Made by a program: the position numbers and the translations under genes | The notes under the pieces: generated by a model | Told to the model about the DNA's origin: nothing | Seen by the model: only the letters and a program-made list of their open reading frames with translations | The model's database searches: none | Shown here: positions 1 to 5,344 of the stretch, piece after piece | Position numbering within the stretch: position 1 is the stretch's first letter | Layout of the letters: every line of letters starts with the position of its first letter | Assembly: GCA_934643765.1 (NCBI GenBank) | Contig: CAKUCT010000002.1 | Location: 1-31,774, forward strand | Direction of reading: 5' to 3' | From: an uncultured Oscillospiraceae bacterium | GTDB taxonomy: Bacteria > Bacillota > Clostridia > Oscillospirales > Oscillospiraceae | Length of the DNA stretch: 31,774 nt

Positions 1-71
1 CCCCTGATGGGTTTCTTTCACACTATCTTCCTTTCTGAAACTCTTGATCCAGAAGTCCTTTCGACAGGCGA
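1..71. other. Left edge, no gene assigned
   Basis: No start or ribosome binding site can be tied to a complete gene. A + strand frame runs from the edge to a TGA at 36-38 and would encode a C-terminus reading PDGFLSHYLPF. It is followed 33 bp later by a + strand terminator, so the end of an upstream + gene is possible. A - strand GTG at 19-21 preceded by AAGGAAG is an equally weak alternative. I cannot choose between them from this fragment. Confidence 0.2.
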
Positions 72-105
72 AAGCGGCCCACGTTGTGGGCCGCTTCTCT
101 TTTTT
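72..105 (+). terminator. Rho-independent terminator upstream of padR
   Basis: The 11-bp perfect stem AAGCGGCCCAC (72-82) pairs with 86-96 across a GTT loop and is followed by CTC and six T. The T run lies on the + strand side, so it ends a + transcript entering from the left. It insulates the PadR promoter that begins 7 bp further on. Confidence 0.85.
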
Positions 106-111
106 ACGGCG

Positions 112-140
112 TTGACAGCCCTCCAATATCGTTATATAAT
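112..140 (+). promoter_or_regulatory. Consensus promoter of padR-DUF2812 operon
   Basis: TTGACA (112-117) and TATAAT (135-140) are both perfect consensus, with a 17-bp spacer. Transcription should start near 147. Such a strong promoter in front of a PadR gene fits a unit held down by its own repressor, because the -10 box overlaps the dyad at 138-156. Confidence 0.85.
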
Positions 141-156
141 ATCGTTAAACGATATT
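138..156. promoter_or_regulatory. Probable PadR operator dyad
   Basis: AATATCGTT (138-146) and AACGATATT (148-156) form a perfect 9-bp inverted repeat around one central base. It covers the last three bases of the -10 box and the expected transcription start. A further half-site, AATATCGTTA, sits at 125-134 in the promoter spacer, 13 bp upstream of the same sequence at 138-147. PadR proteins commonly repress their own operon; assigning this dyad to PadR is inference. Confidence 0.6.
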
Positions 157-171
157 TAAAGAGGTGATCCC

Positions 172-495
172 ATGCCGCGAAGAGCGCTGGAAAATCTGAC
201 AGAGTCCATGTTCTATGTGCTGTTGGCCCTAAGCCGCGGCCCGTTGTGCGGCATGGAAATTGCCGCGTTCCTGGAGCGCGCCACGCAGGGCCGTCTTCGC
301 ATCGGCCCTGCCACGCTCTACACCGTGCTGTCCAAATTTGTGGAAGTCAAGTATATTGAAGAAATCGCCGTAGAGGGGCGCAAGCGCACCTACCGCATCA
401 CAAGCCGCGGCATGGACGCATATCACGCAGAAGTATGCCGCCTGACAGCGTGCTTGCAGGACGCTGAAACGATTGGAGGGCTGCTGCATGAATAA
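172..495 (+). CDS. PadR family transcriptional regulator
   Basis: This 107-residue protein is a small PadR winged-helix repressor. Residues 8-80 hold the fold: the segment SMFYVLLALSRGPLCG is the usual first helix, followed by a GPATLYTVLSKF recognition helix and a wing around GRKRTYRIT. The short C-terminus after residue 85 matches the compact PadR subfamily that dimerises through one helix. The ATG follows GAGGTG with good spacing. The stop overlaps the start of the DUF2812 gene by 8 bp (ATGAATAA), so the two are translationally coupled. PadR plus DUF2812 is a recurrent Firmicutes pair in which the repressor senses envelope-active or phenolic compounds. The inducer here is unknown. The dyad in the promoter suggests autoregulation. 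Confidence 0.9.
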   Translation: MPRRALENLTESMFYVLLALSRGPLCGMEIAAFLERATQGRLRIGPATLYTVLSKFVEVKYIEEIAVEGRKRTYRITSRGMDAYHAEVCRLTACLQDAETIGGLLHE

Positions 496-1690
496 GCCTG
501 CAAAAAAGCGGCGCTGGGTACTGGTTCCCTGCCCGGATTATGACGTGGAGGCAATGGAAAGCTGGCTGGAAGATCAGGCAAAGCACGGCCTGTTTTTATC
601 CAAAGAAGACGGCTTTTTTCTCGGCTTTGCCTGCTTTGAAACGGGCGCGCCGAAGTCCGTGCGCTACCGTCTGGAGGCCAAGCCGAAAGAGTCTTTTCTC
701 TCCGCGTTCGACGAGAACAAGGCTGCCGCTGTCCATCTGAGCGAAGAAATGGGCTGGGAATTTGTGACCGAACGGCAGGAATTTCTGATCTATCGCTGCA
801 GCAGCGCCGCGCTTCCCGAGCTCAACACGGACCCTGCCGTACAGGCGCTGTCACTAAAGCGGGTGCAGCGCGCAGCGCTCGACCGCTTCTGGACCACCTG
901 CTACTGGCTGTTTATCTATCCGCTGCTCTACTTTCTCTCGCGCACACCCGTTCTTTTGCTCAGCATCCTGACCGTCGGCACGCTCCGGTTCCTGACGATT
1001 CTGGCCATTACCGTATTTCAGGCCGTCAACGCATTCCGCGACTGGGCGCGCCTGCGAAAGCTCCGCCGGCATCTGCTCTCCGGCGGCCGCATCGAGCATA
1101 CAAACGGCTGGTGCGACGGAGCAAAGCGCTGCATGGCGCGGAAGATTGTCGAGCCGCTGCTCACCGTCTTCTGGCTGGTGCTCATTGTCAGCTTCGTGGC
1201 AAAACCGAAAGACGGCGCCATCCTGCAGCCGCAGCAAGCCGCTGCGCTGCCCATTCCCACCGCGTCCAGCTTTTTAACGCTTCCGGCCGGCGAAACAGAT
1301 AGCCACCATACCCTGCGCGGTGAAGCGCGCACCGATCTGCTTGCATCCAAAATCGCCTCGCTGCACGAAGAAGACGGCGGGTATGTCTACGACGCGGACT
1401 ACTATGCGCTATGCGCGCCATGGCTTGCAAAGCAGCTGGCGCTGGAGCTGCGCCGCTATGACGAAGGGCCAAATTTTCGGCTTTTCTCCAAGCACGTCTA
1501 TGAAATCACGCCGATCGATCTTCCGGCGCTGGATGCAGACACTGTTTTCTGCTACCGCGGACAATACGGCGACTACCGCGTCATTGTACAAAAAGGCGGC
1601 TGCCTGATCTCGGTCAAGCTCTGGCTTTTTGGCGGTGTGGACTTCTCCGCGGAGGCCGTTGCAGAGGCGCTTTCCGGTGCCATTTCATAA
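488..1690 (+). CDS. DUF2812 domain membrane protein
   Basis: I place the start at ATG 488, which follows GGAGGG (475-480) with 7-bp spacing. An in-frame TTG at 473 overlaps that ribosome binding site and is unlikely. The 400-residue product begins with a soluble DUF2812 domain (about residues 8-110, with a WLEDQAKHGLFL motif typical of the family). Two to three hydrophobic segments follow near 135-185, a third region (LLTVFWLVLIVSFVA) near 225-240, and an extracytoplasmic or cytoplasmic tail of about 150 residues ends the protein. DUF2812 proteins are regularly encoded directly after a PadR regulator and are thought to be its output. Their biochemical role is not established. The 8-bp overlap with padR and the shared promoter make this a two-gene operon ended by the hairpin at 1695. 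Confidence 0.8.
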   Translation: MNKPAKKRRWVLVPCPDYDVEAMESWLEDQAKHGLFLSKEDGFFLGFACFETGAPKSVRYRLEAKPKESFLSAFDENKAAAVHLSEEMGWEFVTERQEFLIYRCSSAALPELNTDPAVQALSLKRVQRAALDRFWTTCYWLFIYPLLYFLSRTPVLLLSILTVGTLRFLTILAITVFQAVNAFRDWARLRKLRRHLLSGGRIEHTNGWCDGAKRCMARKIVEPLLTVFWLVLIVSFVAKPKDGAILQPQQAAALPIPTASSFLTLPAGETDSHHTLRGEARTDLLASKIASLHEEDGGYVYDADYYALCAPWLAKQLALELRRYDEGPNFRLFSKHVYEITPIDLPALDADTVFCYRGQYGDYRVIVQKGGCLISVKLWLFGGVDFSAEAVAEALSGAIS

Positions 1691-1694
1691 AAAC

Positions 1695-1730
1695 ACCGCA
1701 GAACACTTTTATGTTCTGCGGTTGCTTTTA
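1695..1730. terminator. Bidirectional terminator between convergent genes
   Basis: ACCGCAGAACA (1695-1705) pairs perfectly with 1712-1722 around CTTTTA. T-rich runs flank it on both strands, so it can end the DUF2812 transcript (+) and the M18 peptidase transcript (-). The T tail touches the last codons of the M18 gene. Confidence 0.85.
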
Positions 1731-3032
1731 GATAATTTCTATCCGGTCTCCGGATTTTTTTACAGACGACGAGAACAGCTCCCGGCAGATATTGACCAGG
1801 TCAAACAGATCCTCCACGCCCGCCGTCTCATAGCAAGAGTGCATCGCCAGCTGGGCAAGGCCGATGTCCGCCATCTCAACCGGCACGAGCGTGCTCGCAA
1901 TCGAGCCCAACGTCGACCCGCCGGGAAGATCGGACCGGTTGGCGTAGACCTGCACCTTCGCGCACGCTTTCCGGCACAGCTTGCGGTAAACGGCTGCCGA
2001 CACGCCGCTGGTTGCATAGCGCCGGTTGGCGTTGAACTTCAGCACTACACCCTCGTTGAGATACGGGCAGTTCCCGCTGTCGGAAAATTCGGGGTGGTTC
2101 GGGTGCTGCGCATGCGCGTTGTCGCACGAGAGAAGGAAACTCTCGCTGAGCATCTGCGAAAGCGCCTGCTCCGGCATCCGGCAGGCCGATACGATACGCC
2201 GGAGCGTATCGCGCAGGAAACTGGACGCCGCGCCCTGCATGGTCTCGCTGCCGACTTCTTCATTGTCAAACACACACAGGACCGGAACGCTGTCCGCCGC
2301 CTTCGCGGCCAGGAATCCCTCCAGAGACGCGAACACGCAGGCCAGATCATCGAGCTTCGGGCTTGCCAGATATTCCTGCCGCGCGCCCAAGAGTGTTCCC
2401 GGCTGGCGCACATAGAGGCTCAGATCGTGGCCCAGGATCTGCTCCGGCGCGCACCCGGCCTGGTCCGCAATCATCTTCAGGAAGCCATCCTTCTCCGCGG
2501 CCTGGCCCAGAAGCGGCAGCGTGTCAATATTCGCCATCAGCTTGACCCCATCGTTTGCCGCGCGGTTCATATGGATGGCAAGATTCGGGATAATCAGAAG
2601 ATCGCGGTCGATGCTTATAAGCCGCGTCTCGATGCCGTCTTCCGTATCCACCAGCACCCGTCCCGCAACCGACAGCGGCCGGTCAAACCACGGGGCCATC
2701 AGCATTCCGCCGTATTTTTCCGTCGACAGCTGCAGATACGGCCCCGACGTGCGCTCGGGGTTTTCCTTGATTTTAAATGTAGGGCTGTCGCTGTGCGACG
2801 CGCTCATCATAAACCCGCGCGCGGAGCCCTGCGGAATCCGGAAAGCCAGGCACGACGTGCCGCCGCGCGTCACAAAATATTTTCCGCCCGGCTGCAGCGA
2901 CCACACATCGGTTTCCAAAAGCTCTGTGTAGCCGCTTGCCAACAATCTGGCGCGGAGATTGGAAATGACATGATACGTGCTGGGACTTTTCTCAATAAAC
3001 TGCAAAAGCTCTTTTGCAAGCCGCTGTTTCAT
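1728..3032 (-). CDS. M18 family metallo-aminopeptidase
   Basis: The 434-residue length and the motifs match peptidase family M18 (aspartyl aminopeptidase/aminopeptidase I), cytosolic di-zinc enzymes that remove N-terminal residues, often acidic ones, from peptides. Visible metal and catalytic residues are H80 and D82 in SASHSDSPTF, D228/D229 in PKLDD, E258/E259 in FDNEEVGS, D304 in SCDNAHAQHPNHPEF, and a C-terminal H398 in AMHSC. The ATG follows GGAGGC at good spacing. The gene is divergent from the M29 aminopeptidase, so two unrelated exopeptidases sit back to back. A MITE-like element starts only 27 bp upstream of the start codon, so the promoter must lie inside or beyond that element. No clear -35/-10 pair is visible in the 27 bp. 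Confidence 0.95.
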   Translation of the reverse strand: MKQRLAKELLQFIEKSPSTYHVISNLRARLLASGYTELLETDVWSLQPGGKYFVTRGGTSCLAFRIPQGSARGFMMSASHSDSPTFKIKENPERTSGPYLQLSTEKYGGMLMAPWFDRPLSVAGRVLVDTEDGIETRLISIDRDLLIIPNLAIHMNRAANDGVKLMANIDTLPLLGQAAEKDGFLKMIADQAGCAPEQILGHDLSLYVRQPGTLLGARQEYLASPKLDDLACVFASLEGFLAAKAADSVPVLCVFDNEEVGSETMQGAASSFLRDTLRRIVSACRMPEQALSQMLSESFLLSCDNAHAQHPNHPEFSDSGNCPYLNEGVVLKFNANRRYATSGVSAAVYRKLCRKACAKVQVYANRSDLPGGSTLGSIASTLVPVEMADIGLAQLAMHSCYETAGVEDLFDLVNICRELFSSSVKKSGDRIEII

Positions 3033-3059
3033 CGCTTTGCCTCCAAAACATTGTTGTTA

Positions 3060-3327
3060 GCGTCAGTTGGCAAAGGCACACATGGTTTTCCAGGGCCTGA
3101 ACAGCACCTGACTTCGTTATCCTCTTTGATTGGCGGCAGTCCATCTGCCTCGTCTGCCTTGTCAGCTGTCGTCCATGCTCCGGGAAAACTCGATGACCCG
3201 CCGGGCATTCCGGCGCGGTGAGGGCAAGGCAGAGGACGCAGGCTTACTGGCGTAAGTCAAGGACGATAACGCCGCCATCGGCGCGTCGGTATGTCCTGCG
3301 GGCATGTGTGCTTTTGTCAACTGACGC
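3060..3327 (-). mobile_element. MITE-like element, copy 1 (268 bp)
   Basis: The ends are inverted repeats of about 25 bp. The left end begins GCGTCAGTTGGCAAAGGCAC; the right end, on the other strand, begins GCGTCAGTTGACAAAAGCAC. TA lies immediately outside both ends (3058-3059 and 3328-3329) and looks like a 2-bp target duplication. Read on the - strand, the interior aligns with the copy at 5049-5320. The block 3224-3270 matches 5106-5151, and GGCAGACGAGGCAG at 3145-3158 matches 5221-5234. There is no transposase gene, so movement would need one in trans. It separates the M18 gene from the M29 promoter. The MITE interpretation rests on the two copies and their boundaries. Confidence 0.75.
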
Positions 3328-3365
3328 TATCATCATAGCACGCCGCACACGATGCCGCAAGCGGC

Positions 3366-3417
3366 TTTTCAAACAGATCAAAATGTGGTAGAATTATATT
3401 ATAACTTTATAATATAA
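3366..3417 (+). promoter_or_regulatory. Promoter and AT-rich dyad before M29 peptidase
   Basis: An extended -10 (TGG then TAGAAT, 3389-3394) follows a weak -35 TTTTCA at 3366 with 17-bp spacing. Directly downstream, TTATATTATAA (3394-3404) and its exact reverse complement (3407-3417) flank CT, giving 11-bp arms at the expected transcription start, just before the CAGGAG ribosome binding site. It could be a repressor operator or a 5' RNA hairpin near the ribosome binding site. The second arm also contains TATAAT (3408-3413), which cannot be excluded as an alternative -10. Confidence 0.5.
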
Positions 3418-3432
3418 CAGGAGCGAACTTCT

Positions 3433-4656
3433 ATGAAAAAAACAATTCTGCGTTCCTATGCAAAGCTGATTGCCGCCTGCGGCGTCAATGTCCAGAAGGG
3501 CCAGGAGGTCTTTATCCAGGCCGAGCTCGACCAGCCGGAATTTGTGACGATGGTGGTTGAAGAATGCTACAAGCTGAAGGCCAAAAAGGTTGTGGTCGAC
3601 TGGAACCATCAGCCGCTCGACAAGCTGCACGTGCGCTACCGCAGCCTTACCACCATGTCCACGCTCGATAATTATGAGGAGGCCAGATGGCAGCACTATG
3701 TGGATACCATCCCCTGCCGCATCTATCTGATCAGCGAGGACCCGGATGGACTCAAGGGCGTCAACCAGGAAAAGATGGCCAAGGCCCAGCAGAAAAAATA
3801 TCCGATCATCAAGGGCTACCGCGACCAGATTGAAAATAAGTATCAGTGGTGCATCGCGGCAGTTCCGGGCGAAAAGTGGGCCAAGAAACTCTTCCCGCAC
3901 CTCCGCGCCAGCCAGGCCATTGAAAAGCTCTGGGAGGCCATTCTTGCCACATCCCGTGTCACAGACGACCCCATTGCCGCCTGGGCGGAGCACAACCGCG
4001 ATCTGCACGACCGCTGCGCCTACCTCAATGGCCTTGGCATTACGGAGCTTCATTACAAAGCCTCCAACGGCACCGACTTCCACGTCGGCATGATTCCCGA
4101 GGCGCGCTTCTGCGGCGGCGACGAAACCAGTCTGCAGGGCATCGTCTTCAACCCCAACATTCCCTCTGAAGAGTGCTTCATCTCTCCCATGCGCGGCAAG
4201 GCCGAGGGCATTGTCTACTCTTCCAAGCCCCTCTCCTACCAGAGCCAGCTGATTGACCGCTTCTGGATCCGCTTCCACGAGGGAAAAGCCGTCGAATGGC
4301 ACGCTGAGCAGAACAACGACCTTCTGACAAAGCTCATCGAGATGGACGAAGGCAGCTGCTATCTTGGCGAGTGCGCACTCGTTCCGTTCGACTCGCCCAT
4401 CAATCAGTCCGGTATTTTGTTCTACAATACGCTCTTCGACGAAAATGCCTGCTGCCATCTGGCGCTCGGCATGGGTTTTGCCGACACGATTGAGGATTTT
4501 GAGCACAAGACGCTTGACGAGTGCCGCAAGCTCGGCGTCAACGACTCGATGATCCACGAGGACTTTATGATCGGCACGGAAGATCTCGCCATCGACGCCA
4601 CCTGCAAAGACGGCAGGACGGTTCCTATTTTCCGGAACGGCACCTGGGCATTCTAA
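3433..4656 (+). CDS. M29 family aminopeptidase
   Basis: At 407 residues this matches peptidase family M29 (AmpS/PepS type), cytosolic di-metal aminopeptidases with broad specificity. Expected metal-site residues are visible: E246/E247 in NIPSEECF, E313 in YLGECALVPF, H342 in ENACCHLALG, and H375 and D377 in SMIHEDFMIG. The N-terminal half (residues 1-180) carries the family's alpha/beta domain and begins RSYAKLIAACGVNVQKGQEV. The ATG follows CAGGAG with 9-bp spacing. The stop codon lies in the first arm of a hairpin at 4655-4685, followed by a cluster of further hairpins that recurs downstream of the sulfatase gene. A 427-codon antisense frame over this gene is a composition shadow. Confidence 0.93.
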   Translation: MKKTILRSYAKLIAACGVNVQKGQEVFIQAELDQPEFVTMVVEECYKLKAKKVVVDWNHQPLDKLHVRYRSLTTMSTLDNYEEARWQHYVDTIPCRIYLISEDPDGLKGVNQEKMAKAQQKKYPIIKGYRDQIENKYQWCIAAVPGEKWAKKLFPHLRASQAIEKLWEAILATSRVTDDPIAAWAEHNRDLHDRCAYLNGLGITELHYKASNGTDFHVGMIPEARFCGGDETSLQGIVFNPNIPSEECFISPMRGKAEGIVYSSKPLSYQSQLIDRFWIRFHEGKAVEWHAEQNNDLLTKLIEMDEGSCYLGECALVPFDSPINQSGILFYNTLFDENACCHLALGMGFADTIEDFEHKTLDECRKLGVNDSMIHEDFMIGTEDLAIDATCKDGRTVPIFRNGTWAF

Positions 4657-4685
4657 CTGAAAATGGGTAAAACCCATTTTCGGTT
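4655..4685 (+). terminator. Gene-end hairpin overlapping the M29 stop codon
   Basis: A 14-bp stem (AACTGAAAATGGGT at 4655-4668 with 4672-4685, one T/G wobble) encloses AAA. It begins on the last two bases of the TAA stop. There is no long T run after it, so it is a weak terminator or an mRNA 3' end protector rather than a classical terminator. The sulfatase gene has an analogous stop-overlapping hairpin at 16011-16041. Confidence 0.55.
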
Positions 4686-4692
4686 AAAGCTG

Positions 4693-4750
4693 CACCTCAC
4701 TGCGCGCAAGCTTTTTGCGCTTCGCGTAAAAAGCTCACACTTGCGAGGTG
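4693..4750 (+). repeat. Long imperfect hairpin after M29 gene
   Basis: CACCTC (4693-4698) pairs with GAGGTG (4745-4750), and AGCTTTTTGCGC (4709-4720) pairs with 4724-4735 across TTC with one G/T wobble. It is the second element of the 3' hairpin cluster. No coding frame explains it. Confidence 0.5.
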
Positions 4751-4755
4751 ATCAG

Positions 4756-4835
4756 AATTTTTCCGGTCGGCAGAGCCGCCGGACAAAATAGAGTTATATT
4801 TTATTTTGCGCCTGCGGGCGCAAAACTCTGCGAGG
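4756..4835 (+). repeat. Dispersed two-hairpin intergenic repeat, copy 1
   Basis: The unit starts with ATTTTTCCGGTCGGC and an imperfect palindrome (CCGGTCGGC-AGA-GCCGCCGG). After an AT-rich linker come TTTTGCGCC-TGCG-GGCGCAAAA (a 9-bp stem, 4804-4825) and CTCTGCGAGG. The same two hairpins in the same order occur on the opposite strand at 15822-15940, downstream of the sulfatase gene. In both cases the unit reads in the direction of the preceding gene. Compensated changes in the second stem (GCGCC/GGCGC against GTGCC/GGCAC) suggest the fold is kept. Confidence 0.65.
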
Positions 4836-4868
4836 CTTACGAGGCTTCCAATCTTAAAACGTTAAACC

Positions 4869-4904
4869 GCGCGCCGGAGGATATCCTCCGGCGCGCAGTT
4901 TTTT
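4869..4904. terminator. 28-bp perfect palindrome with T run
   Basis: GCGCGCCGGAGGAT (4869-4882) is followed directly by its reverse complement (4883-4896), then AG and a run of six T on the + strand. It should end the + transcript from M29. On the - strand it follows the stop of the interrupted small gene with a weaker GGTTTAACGTTTT tail, so it probably also served the ATPase transcript. Confidence 0.75.
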
Positions 4905-5344
4905 ACAGCACCAATGTAAGAAGCGACACCACCGCGACAGCCGCGCCGACCAGGCTGACGACCGTATAGATCTTCTTCGACTCCGGGTCATGCTTCTCTT
5001 TTGCCAGATAGTACACACCCGCGCCCAGCACTAGTATGCCGATCACAAGCGTCAGTTGACAAGGGGCACACGCGCTTGCGGGCCGGGCTAGCCGTCGTCT
5101 GCTGCGTTATTGTCCTTGACTTGCGCCAGCAAACCTTCGTCCGCTGCCTTGCAGACAACGCCCCAGACTGGCCGGCAAGTCCTTCGGAGTTTTTCACGGA
5201 GGATAAACGGCGGCTGGCCAGGCAGACGAGGCAGGCGGGCTGTCGCCCATCGACGAGTATAACGACGCCAGACACCTTTTTGTCCCGTGAAAAACCGTGT
5301 GTGCCCTTGTCAGCTGACGCAAGCCCGATGATTTTAATTGCCAT
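4903..5344 (-). pseudogene. Small membrane protein gene split by MITE-like element
   Basis: On the - strand an ATG at 5342-5344 opens MAIKIIGL and runs straight into the element at 5049-5320. The frame is then lost because element plus 2-bp duplication adds 274 bp. Removing the element and one AA/TT copy gives an intact 55-codon frame ending at TAA 4903-4905. It reads MAIKIIGL, then VIGILVLGAGVYYLAKEKHD, then a second hydrophobic helix near SLVGAAVAVVSLLTLVL. The ancestral product was thus a two-helix membrane peptide with a charged loop (KEKHDPESKK). The start overlaps the ATPase stop by 11 bp and has its own GGAGGA, so it was coupled to the metal ATPase and may have been an accessory peptide of it. 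The family is not recognised. The present frame would make a 118-residue chimera, probably non-functional. Confidence 0.8.
5049..5320 (+). mobile_element. MITE-like element, copy 2 (272 bp)
   Basis: The left end begins GCGTCAGTTGACAAGGGGCA and the right end, on the opposite strand, GCGTCAGCTGACAAGGGCAC. AA flanks both sides (5047-5048 and 5321-5322). The interior matches copy 1 in inverted orientation (see 3060-3327), with clear divergence, so the two did not arise by a very recent duplication. Precise removal of the element with one AA restores an uninterrupted reading frame, which fixes the boundaries and shows that it inserted. There is no transposase gene. The TIRs contain TTGACA reading inward and TGTCAA-type sequence reading outward. 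Confidence 0.8.

Noticed and set aside
1629..3221. 530-codon + strand open frame opposite the M18 gene
   Set aside because: It is antisense to a well-supported peptidase, has composition-driven Arg/His/Ala-rich sequence, no ribosome binding site, and ends inside the MITE-like element. Similar shadows occur throughout this GC-rich window.
3394..4677. 427-codon - strand frame opposite the M29 gene
   Set aside because: It covers the same span as the peptidase with no recognisable domain and no start signals; the + strand product has family motifs.
3060..5320. The two 270-bp repeats as one composite transposon carrying the M29 gene
   Set aside because: The copies are in opposite orientation and each has its own 2-bp flanking duplication (TA and AA). 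Copy 2 alone interrupts a gene that is restored by removing just that copy, so they inserted independently.
4988..5344. 118-residue - strand protein starting MAIKIIGLASADKGTHGF
   Set aside because: It begins as the split small membrane gene and continues through the inserted element. It is a chimera created by the insertion rather than a conserved gene.
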